A stretch of 64,000 nucleotides of DNA from Caecitellus pseudoparvulus (lineage: Eukaryota; Bigyra: Bicosoecida), in assembly GCA_965644315.1 (NCBI GenBank), contig CBFFRQ010000042.1:186001-250000 (forward strand). The letters are read 5' to 3'. The notes beneath the pieces are model-generated. The model was not told the DNA's origin, did no database searches, and saw nothing but the letters and a program-made list of their open reading frames with translations. Numbering within the stretch: the first letter of the stretch is position 1; each line of letters begins with the position of its first letter. Position numbers and translations under genes: made by a program. Of this stretch, positions 57,601 through 64,000 are shown in pieces.

Positions 57601-59339
57601 ACGGCACCGCCGTGCGGATTGCAGTCCAGAAGTCAGCAACATCCCGTGCGGTCTCGTCCATTGATGTCTTGATTCCGCTGATCCTTATGGGCTGTGCTGA
57701 CCAGGTCGGGGAATACCTCGGGGGCCTTGTCGCTTCCATGACCAGCGTCAGCCAAGGGTCCACAACACCAGACGTCACCCCACCGGCTCCAAGTCGCAGG
57801 TCCGTCGACCGCTTCCTTGATAGTCGTGATGCTGGAAACTTGGAAGTACTCGATCAGCCTTGCCTGTGGAGAGCCGAGGCGAGAAGCGCCTTCAGCAACC
57901 ACGACATTCCACCCGAACCCAGTTTGAGCGTCGCTGGTAGCGGACAAGCTGCCCCCCTCCATTTACCACCCCAAGCACAACCCCTTGCTCGGCAAGTGAC
58001 ATCGTCTCTCAGCATGCTTGACTCGCTTGATGAGCCTAAGCCTGGGCAGACAGCTGTGAATCCCATGGAGGCCGACGCTGCGACGAGGTGCATTCAAAGA
58101 TCGGTCGCGAGCATGCGCGTGTTAGAGCAGTTCTTGGGCCTTGAGAACGGGTATTTTGACCAGGTCTCAACGTCGGACCAGTCAATTGTCTTGTCTTCCG
58201 CGCGGCAGAGCATGGTAGCGAGCGCCCCGACCTCGTCAGCTGCAACCCCTGAGGCTACCTTTCAAGTTCACATGCCAGCCTGCCCAATCAGCGCTGGTAC
58301 CATGATTGCCGTTGTCATCCATGGAATTGACGCAAGACGGCTGACGTGTGTTGCCACTCGTGGCGTACATGTTCACGAAGCGTTCGTAGAAGCAACGCAA
58401 GAGCTGCGGTGCACGGCCTCCTTTCGCCTCGTGAAAGCCGGGGAATATACCGTGCGCATCTTCACCACATCCGACGCAGGCCAACCCTTGCAGGTGTACG
58501 AAGGTGCACTGAATGTTGTGCCTGGGGCCATTGACTCTGAAATGTGCACATTCGAAGCCCCGAGCACCGTAGAGGAAGGAGATGAATTGCTGGCCCGTGT
58601 CATCGTGAGGGACAGCTTTGGGAACATCAGGTCGGACCCAGAAGACGCCTTGCAGCTGAGTTGGAGGGCTGGGTTTGGAAGAGACAAGACTGTCGACATG
58701 GACTTTGTTGAAGACCTGCCGGTCGAAGGGGCCATCAAGCACAACACTCGGTTCGCGTGGAGAGCTGCAGCTGCAGGATGTGCTGAGGCAGCTCCAGGCA
58801 AGGTTGCCCCTGCACATTGCAGTGCGGTCTCTCTCCTTGAAGGAAAGACACACCCCAGTAGTGCACGTGTGCAGCTTGAAGATGTGGAGCCCGCTTGCTT
58901 TGCCTGGCGCTGTGTACTGCTAGCTGATGTAGTAGTTGGCAAGGTGTCTCTGACTTGGACAGCTAGGGGGGCCAGGTACAGGGACCATGGCGCTCCATAC
59001 CACACTCTCACAGTACGCAGGAACCCTGCAGCGCATTCAAGGTACTGTGGGCAGCGCATCACGATGTCCATCGGCGGGGGTGCGATCCCTGCAAAAGTCT
59101 GCCAAACCTGCACCCTCAGCTTGGGGAACACTTGCCTCCGGTGCAGTGGACGAGTATTTCATGGAGGGCGACACCTTCTGCTGTGTCAGTTTTGTGCACG
59201 GTCTCATCAGATTGGCATGAACCAACGCTGCTGCGTGTGCAAGGGCTGTATAATGCCGGCCACTCCAAGCAGTGATGCGAAAGAGTGTCAAGCATGTGCA
59301 AGGCGCCAGCATCTGCAAACCTGCATTGGTCTCAAGTAG
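54663..59339 (+). CDS. CLU-domain protein with filamin-type repeats and Cys-rich zinc tail
   Basis: A single exon of 1558 residues. Seen (approximate residues): a CLU domain at 163-335 (GLSLPLMATVDVGGFRLV, then LVYGSADAGKTVH and GLAGHNVG), the mark of CLUH/Tif31 proteins; a second CLU-type element at 543-580 (SLVRVMHKRGVPLCLLGELL); helical TPR-like repeats at 850-970 (HPDLAINTVKTAMLHLQRL); two filamin/Ig-like repeats at about 1199-1450 (GEYTVRIF, ALNVVPGAIDS, VIVRDSFGNIR); and a C-terminal Cys-rich zinc-ribbon-like region at about 1480-1550 with repeated CxxC pairs (CQTC, CLRC, CQFC, CCVC, CQAC). Known role of CLUH: binds mRNAs for mitochondrial proteins and keeps mitochondria dispersed. The filamin repeats and zinc tail are not part of standard CLUH, so the same function cannot be assumed. 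It ends 9 bp from the next gene's stop. Confidence 0.85.
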   Translation: MQVATATAADVSYYTDFVGLSHEPEGGSSSACGAGRSPELQARELLAVPSNSAFEQGLVGTTPTDAALYEGGSSRGTASPSHALDLALEDAATVDWATRLHDIMQLPAEDSTSTLEKAQQLHRLHCEFSHVCAVICRQIIQQLGQARESWRIQPDSAAGGIAGGEKYLAGNIFIKFARDSGVYGGDDGASKAARQELCALRSLLTASVPGLSLPLMATVDVGGFRLVCASKLPLTGESLVYGSADAGKTVHTDDAEFNRIMRTVCEQLGLAGHNVGRPRVDSHGQLQHTVKLLWGPVDIEGHRLHMRSTCEDAAACRRYVLDTARLFPPMSQSDLPNHPRVPMSTFPADEAKAVHQTFAFSRSRGNWALASSRGQQKSLLTRVKEELLSCLAQDTVTAIRARLAAPAQGAKEAEEEHLHEEDLIKVLPVRRQVVSEGWLFSLPRALAEEVQDARDMGANSRVAQHCGMDITGPAVLVQDVGTVFFRLFRPEILSQSALALSSDVFTGFGACGDCSSLRCAHGSRPDFGKARQLTIALLQCVLPALAADICSGGVLLPDSASLVRVMHKRGVPLCLLGELLLRALTEWNEQGPKPDDSGESLWFRQVIHTEMLARCLKSLLKRRMRRAVLSCSDSVDEAIGRCTVDFLAEAFLQPVSCESRGAGHAGQDFWEVVRFEGERKFGTWACCRDWPSMASAGTIADFLPHATPKGMLFSRLAELLHLNHAHPAFQLLLDHAAGEGPSVGPSLPVQQVLQGALQAIEESDTPILFPKVKSMFDADLMMDVVQSHIRCERGGSGAAVAADAANQSARDVLALALDSFRATDRSMRLILADPSAIAPRAVFWGGRSMQLGSPAEERLVFVALRQLVQAALRSRDLAMASSVATTLAKGTSSVKVLSVAQCGRLATLAKCQAATGHPDLAINTVKTAMLHLQRLAPVHPLLGQLNCTLAQAMLEHPSPRGRALAAVAVDDAFKTFHALYGTAVRIAVQKSATSRAVSSIDVLIPLILMGCADQVGEYLGGLVASMTSVSQGSTTPDVTPPAPSRRSVDRFLDSRDAGNLEVLDQPCLWRAEARSAFSNHDIPPEPSLSVAGSGQAAPLHLPPQAQPLARQVTSSLSMLDSLDEPKPGQTAVNPMEADAATRCIQRSVASMRVLEQFLGLENGYFDQVSTSDQSIVLSSARQSMVASAPTSSAATPEATFQVHMPACPISAGTMIAVVIHGIDARRLTCVATRGVHVHEAFVEATQELRCTASFRLVKAGEYTVRIFTTSDAGQPLQVYEGALNVVPGAIDSEMCTFEAPSTVEEGDELLARVIVRDSFGNIRSDPEDALQLSWRAGFGRDKTVDMDFVEDLPVEGAIKHNTRFAWRAAAAGCAEAAPGKVAPAHCSAVSLLEGKTHPSSARVQLEDVEPACFAWRCVLLADVVVGKVSLTWTARGARYRDHGAPYHTLTVRRNPAAHSRYCGQRITMSIGGGAIPAKVCQTCTLSLGNTCLRCSGRVFHGGRHLLLCQFCARSHQIGMNQRCCVCKGCIMPATPSSDAKECQACARRQHLQTCIGLK

Positions 59340-59348
59340 GCTCCCGAG

Positions 59349-62300
59349 TCATTCCTGAGCCGCTGTTTGTGAGCCAGCTCCATCGGGCAACTGGCTGCCT
59401 TGCTGGCGCTTTCGGGCCAACACGGCGGTAGCGATGGAAATGATCGCAGCTTGAGACTGAGCGTCCTTCGCAGCCATGCTGTACATGCGAGCCAGCTTCT
59501 TCACAGGCGCTCTTGCGTTTGCTTGAAGGCCCAGCAATTTCCGAGCTCTGGACATTGAGTCCAAAGACCCCAGGCTGTCTTGTCTGCCGAGAAGCGCTGT
59601 GCCTCTGGTGGCCTTTCGGCTTGTGCCGGATTCACGGGGCTTCGCGGGCAATGGTGCGGAAGTGCGAGGCGCATCTTCGTCAGAGGATGATTCATCCCCC
59701 TCTTCGATCGCGTCTAGGTGTGCGGGGGTCATAGAGTGTGTCACAGATGATGCAGACAAGGACCGATCCATGCGGGACAAAAGAGAAACAGCTGCCTCAA
59801 GCTTTGCACTTTCCTCTTCCTCAGTTTGTGCTGTCAGGTCATGTGGGTCCTTGGCTACTGCAAGGTCGTCGCTACCCTTACCTTCAACTCTTGGCGATGG
59901 GGCAGGTGTGCCTTTTTGTGAAGTACCCGCCTCCTCAGGAGGGCGGAGCGCTGGCGCTGGTGCAGCAAGTGGGGCCTCTGAGCCGATGGCTTCATCAGCC
60001 TTCTTGCCTGATTCAGATTCAGTTGCCTCACTCACTGAGTCCCTGGCTCGCTTTACATGCACGGTATCAGCGCCCGCAATAGGCCCTCCTGCAGCTGGGG
60101 GAGTTTCAAGTGAACTCTCACACTCAAGCTCCGCATGCGGCGCTGCTGTACGCGATTCTGAGTTTTCCTGGCGCATTAGTGTAATTTGTGACTCAACAGT
60201 CGGGCAGTCCGTCGAGTCATGGGCTGGCTCAGCAAGCCTTGGCACTGGTTCCGCTGCAGGGCAGGCAGCAGCGGTGGGAAGAAGTGTGTGTTGCACGTCA
60301 ACCTCTTGCTCCTCCTCGCGTGATTGCGTTGTCTCCAGTTTCGTGTCGCACGTCTCTTTACCAGCGCTACCCAGACCGTCTTCGGACGCGCTGAACCTCT
60401 GTAATTGCACTGACTCTGAGGGTGCCAGCTGCAGTGGGCTGGTTCCTGCATGAGTTGCCAAAACGCTTTCCACTGGCTCGCCCGAGGTGTCTGCTTCTTC
60501 AGGTGGACACGGATGGCTTGATGCAGGGTTCGTGGAGAAAGGGCTTGTCACACCCCCGCCGGTTGAAGGCTCAGTGCTTGCGACTTTTCCAGTCTCGGTT
60601 TCACCATGGTCACCTTCATCTGCAGCAGTGGAATGTTTTTCAGTGTAGCCAAATCCATACCGGCGATGGCCTGCTGTGAGTTTCCTCCACTCTGTGAACA
60701 TTGCAGACTGAGCCTTGGTTTGAATGATTGATGATTGTTTAGCCCTCGCGCTGGGGCTGCATGCCTCCGCTGCAGGCGAAGCTTCGCAGACTGAGCTGTC
60801 CGACTCCCGACTGCGCCGGATAGCTTCAGACATGGGGCCCAGCGTTTCGAGGAGCTCCTGTTGCGCAAATGTCAGGGGCTGAACGAGGTTTCCCTCTCCG
60901 CCTGGGCTTGCATGCGTACCACTCGAGTCCGAGCCTTGCTTTTCCATGTCCTTGGTCTTCTCCTGTACGAGTGCCAAATCAGACAAGACCTGTGCGAGAG
61001 TGGGGCTTCTAGGCCTTTGTGGAAAGCTCCCCTCTTCATCTTGTTCCTTTGCGTTGGGGCTGTGCTCGTGTGGGCTGCTTGGAGGACTGACTTGGCTGGT
61101 CGTAGTCTCCACTCTGGCTGGCAGCATGTTACCACCAGTTCCCTGGGAGGCGCTCACATACTCAGCACTCTGTGGACGACGTCCTCCCATCCATGCTCTT
61201 GATTCCAAGGCCTCTGCCTTCCGGTACAGGTTTGCAAGCTCTGCGCCCGCCGGGGACAAAGGTTTTACAGGATAAACTTGGCTGCCTACTGGACGCCTCT
61301 TCACCAAGCCATGGACCAAGCCTCGAATTGGGCCGTCCGTCACGTGCTGGGTCACTTGCTTGCCTGCATACCATGCAATGCTCTCCTGTTGTCTCGGAAC
61401 CTCCGCATACCACCCACGCTCCGCCGCCTCCCGGACTCGCTCAGCGTGGGCGTGGAGCAGTTGCACGTGCATCGGCCTGGCAGATGTCATTGATTGCGGC
61501 CGATCTGGATCGCTGGGCAGCCCAGACACGAAATGTGTCTTACTGGTCACTGGAGCTTGCCCTCTTTCGTAGCCATCTTCAACATGAGCGCTTTCTTGGT
61601 ACCGCATTGGTGTGCCTGACTTGACACGCCGCTGCTCCTTGGCAGCACCAAGCACATTCAGGGTGTCCACTCTGGAGACTTCAGTCCTTGGGTTCCAGTG
61701 AAGACAATGAGCTATGAACTCTCTGTCAGAATGGGCGGCATGAAGACGCCCCTGCAGGACAGCGCTGGAGTGCTCGCGCTGGCCGTCTTCAGCTCCGCGC
61801 GACACTTTCGGGGCGGGGGTGCAAAGGAAGTGCTGTGCGGCAAACTCTCGGTTCAAAGTGGACCCTCCTTTGAGAGCTTGTTGGGCATTCAGCTGTGCCG
61901 AGAGTGTGTCTTTTCCGAAGGGCAGGGGGTCTCCTTGGACTGCAGCTCCAGCCGCGTGTGGCTGGGCAGCCCTCCTCGCAATGTCCGCTTCGTGTTCCAG
62001 CGTCATACTCTGCATAAAATGTAAGAATTCTTCCCCATGATCTCGAGTTCGCAGAGGCTCAATCACAAGTGCCTTGGACTTCGGGGCAGGACTAGCTGAG
62101 AAAGTATGGGGAGTCTCGGGGTAGCGATTGAGCTCGCTCCCTTCACGAAACCAGTCCAGAGAGCTGCCACGGCCGGACGCAGAGGACCCAGGCTTGATGG
62201 AGTAGTCCGGGAGCTCAATGTGACGCACACCAGACCCAGGCGAAATCTTGTCTGGCCCCTGCGTTGCTGGGGCACGCAAGGGGGAAGCTGGCGAAGTAGG

Positions 62301-63221
62301 AGGCTGCCTCGTTTGTTGCTGGCCGGCAGAGCTCGCTCCGCCTCTGTGTCGAGCTGCTTGAAGGTGTAGGACTTGGTCGCCTTCCCACCTCAGGTATGAA
62401 GCTCTACGGCGTTGTGGCAGGTCTGAAGCCCCTGCCGTTGGTGTCAGCAACTGCCTATGGCGGGCACTCATCTGCGCCAGGCAGGAGCTTCCGATCACCT
62501 GCGCAGGGACCAGTGCCGCAGTGCTCCTCGCTTCCTCCTCGTGAACAAGCCAAGCTCCAGAACCTTGGTCTATGGGATGCAGAGGTGGCTCAACTGATCT
62601 CCCGTGTCTTTCGGATAGGGAAACGTCTTCTTTCACTGCAAACTCAGTATTGCTGAAGTGCCCAGGTGCCGGAGCGATTGCTGTGCCTCTGGGGAGCGGC
62701 GTGGCCTGTGGCTCTTCCATGCGCAAGTGCGAAGCCGAGGCACGCGGTTGTGGCGCTCCATCGGCAAGAATCGGGGGTGGAGGAGGAGGTGGAGGTGGTA
62801 CAGCTCTGTATGCCTGTTCTTTTCCAAGCTGCTGCCTTGAGTGGACCGGGCTCAGGCTGTGCTGTGCAGGCGAAGCGGAAGTTCCGCGGGTCACAAGTGG
62901 TGATGGGCAGGCTACGAAAGCCCTCCCGCCCAACCCAAGACCACCCTTGAAGCTATCGAATGTAGGTGTGGGGTCCATGAGATTGGAAAGCACTCGCGCG
63001 TGTGGATCCTGACGCAAGCAGCCTTGGGGCAGCAAAGCGTACAGGCAGCAGCTTCCTTGCACAGGCGATGAAACGCGGGGTCTGCTATGTGCCACACACA
63101 ACTGTTCAGTGCGCAGCACGGCGTAGGAAGCAGTCTGAAAAGGACAGTAGCTTGTAGCTGGTGGGTTGACCCGGGTCTCGAGCTGCTGATGTGGCCAGTT
63201 CAGCTCATTGCTGCCCATCAT
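59349..63221 (-). CDS. Large low-complexity hypothetical protein (1290 residues)
   Basis: A single exon. The frame begins at a GTG (63233), and 63221 is the first ATG; a later ATG at 62978 (MDPTPTFDSF) is an equally good start. No known domain is recognised. Seen: a nine-proline run near residue 142 (codons 62772-62798); long Ser/Glu/Ala-rich disordered stretches; a degenerate internal repeat (LNREFAAQHFL ... KVSR at about 61796-61858 and SDREFIAHCLH ... EVSR at about 61650-61732); a more ordered patch (MFTEWRKLTAGHRRYGFGYT) near residue 850; and a basic C-terminal helix (SRARKLLGLQANARAPVKKL). The proline run and charge pattern suit a cytoskeletal or scaffold protein, but this is a guess. 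The coding call rests on the length of the open frame and the repeat. Confidence 0.6.
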   Translation of the reverse strand: MMGSNELNWPHQQLETRVNPPATSYCPFQTASYAVLRTEQLCVAHSRPRVSSPVQGSCCLYALLPQGCLRQDPHARVLSNLMDPTPTFDSFKGGLGLGGRAFVACPSPLVTRGTSASPAQHSLSPVHSRQQLGKEQAYRAVPPPPPPPPPILADGAPQPRASASHLRMEEPQATPLPRGTAIAPAPGHFSNTEFAVKEDVSLSERHGRSVEPPLHPIDQGSGAWLVHEEEARSTAALVPAQVIGSSCLAQMSARHRQLLTPTAGASDLPQRRRASYLRWEGDQVLHLQAARHRGGASSAGQQQTRQPPTSPASPLRAPATQGPDKISPGSGVRHIELPDYSIKPGSSASGRGSSLDWFREGSELNRYPETPHTFSASPAPKSKALVIEPLRTRDHGEEFLHFMQSMTLEHEADIARRAAQPHAAGAAVQGDPLPFGKDTLSAQLNAQQALKGGSTLNREFAAQHFLCTPAPKVSRGAEDGQREHSSAVLQGRLHAAHSDREFIAHCLHWNPRTEVSRVDTLNVLGAAKEQRRVKSGTPMRYQESAHVEDGYERGQAPVTSKTHFVSGLPSDPDRPQSMTSARPMHVQLLHAHAERVREAAERGWYAEVPRQQESIAWYAGKQVTQHVTDGPIRGLVHGLVKRRPVGSQVYPVKPLSPAGAELANLYRKAEALESRAWMGGRRPQSAEYVSASQGTGGNMLPARVETTTSQVSPPSSPHEHSPNAKEQDEEGSFPQRPRSPTLAQVLSDLALVQEKTKDMEKQGSDSSGTHASPGGEGNLVQPLTFAQQELLETLGPMSEAIRRSRESDSSVCEASPAAEACSPSARAKQSSIIQTKAQSAMFTEWRKLTAGHRRYGFGYTEKHSTAADEGDHGETETGKVASTEPSTGGGVTSPFSTNPASSHPCPPEEADTSGEPVESVLATHAGTSPLQLAPSESVQLQRFSASEDGLGSAGKETCDTKLETTQSREEEQEVDVQHTLLPTAAACPAAEPVPRLAEPAHDSTDCPTVESQITLMRQENSESRTAAPHAELECESSLETPPAAGGPIAGADTVHVKRARDSVSEATESESGKKADEAIGSEAPLAAPAPALRPPEEAGTSQKGTPAPSPRVEGKGSDDLAVAKDPHDLTAQTEEEESAKLEAAVSLLSRMDRSLSASSVTHSMTPAHLDAIEEGDESSSDEDAPRTSAPLPAKPRESGTSRKATRGTALLGRQDSLGSLDSMSRARKLLGLQANARAPVKKLARMYSMAAKDAQSQAAIISIATAVLARKRQQGSQLPDGAGSQTAAQE
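62772..62798 (-). repeat. Nine-proline run in the hypothetical protein
   Basis: Nine consecutive Pro codons on the minus strand, followed by ILAD. A run of this length can bind profilin, SH3, WW or EVH1 domains. The run is seen; any partner is inferred. Confidence 0.8.
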
Positions 63222-63442
63222 CGTTCCAGGCACAGAAAGTCAAGAGCAGCGCATACACTGCACTGCTGCCAGGCACGGAGCGTCTAACTCGCGGTGTACA
63301 CGGATGCGGGCACAGACGGCAACAGAGCAGCTGGAGCGCCAGCGGGTACACGCAAAACCAAGAACGATCCCACTACTCCCACAGAGTGCCTTGGGATACC
63401 TTGCCCTGTTCAAGTGAATCAGCGTGCTGCTTACACTGGAGC
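63222..63442. promoter_or_regulatory. Divergent intergenic region at the right end
   Basis: 221 bp between the start of the hypothetical gene and the start of the ATPase-like gene, presumably a shared promoter region. No distinct element is visible. Confidence 0.3.
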
Positions 63443-64000
63443 ATGGCCCTGGCACGTCGCTGGGGCGCAGCGGCCTCCATGCCGCTTCGTTCCCCGGCAA
63501 CGCAGCGCTTCCTGTCCTTGTACCGGGCGAGAGTTGTTGAATCCTCTGGAGACACTGCAACATTGGCTGGACTGAGGGGTGCTGTTGTTGGAGGTGTTGC
63601 CCGATTCGATGGCCAGGGACTCGGTGCGTCGCTGTTTTCGCGGAGGCCTGCTGCCGATTTCCGCAAGTCCGCCAGCTGTACACACAGGCGTGGTCACGGA
63701 CATTATGGAAAACGGGCACGCCAAGGTATACATGGTGCATCGGCCTGGTGTGGCTGATGCGCGGGCCAACGCTGCCCCTGCTTTGATGGCCCCGAAAATG
63801 GAGGCCTCAGACTTTCGGGGCGCCGAGCTGGATGGCACTGGCGTCAAGAAGGGTAGCAGTCGGCCCTCCTGCGATCGCGTAGGCCAAGGCCTCCCCTTGC
63901 TCCCAGTGTGGGCTGTGCCACTGGCGCAGAGGGTTGCCTCTTCTGACAAGGCCACATCAAAGCTCGTGCCGTCAGGGTTTCGCATGCTGGATGCGTTGCT
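63443..64000 (+). CDS. Partial rotary-ATPase alpha/A-subunit-like protein, probably mitochondrial (5' end only)
   Basis: Two exons, 63443-63623 and 63688 to the window edge (CTCG|GTGCGT ... CACACAG|GC, 64-bp intron, phase 1), give the first 164 residues. The leader (MALARRWGAAASMPLRS) is Arg-rich without acids, a mitochondrial-type presequence. Residues about 30-60 (RVVESSGDTATLAGLRGAVV) recall the N-terminal beta-barrel of F1 ATP synthase alpha. The last residues (LVPSGFRMLDAL) resemble the block just before the P-loop in F1-alpha and V-ATPase A (TGxxxxDALxP). Between them the usual GRVVDxLGxPID block is missing or unrecognisable, so this is either a very divergent alpha subunit, a paralogue or a different P-loop family. 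The Walker motifs would lie beyond the window and would decide it. Confidence 0.45.

Noticed and set aside
63431-63985. A 184-codon minus-strand frame at the right end
   Set aside because: The plus strand gives a spliced product with a targeting leader and ATPase-like blocks, and a splice that restores the frame; the minus frame has no such support.
1-64000. Bacterial features: operons, CRISPR, insertion sequences, phage
   Set aside because: No such structure was seen. Introns, protein families and gene layout are eukaryotic nuclear.

Overview
The window is nuclear DNA from a GC-rich microbial eukaryote. The evidence is spliceosomal introns (60-204 bp, all ending in CAG), Kozak-like starts, single-gene transcription units and purely eukaryotic protein families. 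RME-8/DNAJC13 and the condensin II subunit CAP-D3 are both here; most fungi lack both, which argues against a fungus. A Gag1-like clamp protein and a DGAT2 enzyme would suit an alga or a related heterotrophic protist. I cannot name the lineage. Genes are tightly packed, and very large coding regions are uninterrupted; the longest is 23.3 kb.

Layout, left to right: RME-8 endosomal DnaJ protein (+, 49-8769); DGAT2-family acyltransferase (+, 8907-10146); condensin II CAP-D3 (-, 10215-14921); RRP7 ribosome-assembly factor (-, 15076-15981); XRN-family 5'-3' exoribonuclease (-, 16096-18967); a signal-peptide, Cys-rich, nine-TM NIPA/DMT-like protein (+, 19373-21367); a USP30-like deubiquitinase with an N-myristoylation motif (+, 21513-23445); a small Gag1-like clamp protein (+, 23591-24141); a TruA/Pus1-type tRNA pseudouridine synthase (-, 24442-26862); two unrecognised genes converging 13 bp apart (27057-28265 + and 28279-29079 -); a LUC7-like U1 snRNP protein with five exons (-, 29288-30621); a giant 7761-residue HECT ubiquitin ligase (-, 30909-54194); a CLU-domain/filamin/zinc-tail protein (+, 54663-59339); a low-complexity hypothetical protein (-, 59349-63221); and the start of a divergent rotary-ATPase alpha-like gene with a mitochondrial-type leader (+, 63443 to the window end).

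The genes do not form one pathway. They cover ordinary housekeeping: endosomal sorting, lipid synthesis, chromosome condensation, rRNA, tRNA and mRNA metabolism, ubiquitin turnover and mitochondria. I found no mobile element, CRISPR array, tRNA or rRNA, and no convincing new multi-gene system. The points of interest are domain combinations (HECT+SPRY+LamG+MORN+UBA; CLU+filamin+zinc tail; RME-8 with an adaptor-binding tail; CRD-like+NIPA-like), a GC-AG intron in a gene whose product helps choose 5' splice sites, and a strong 5' bias of introns.

Exon structures were built by hand from splice consensus, frame continuity and remembered family similarity. Starts were moved to the first plausible ATG where the longest open frame began upstream at a non-ATG codon.
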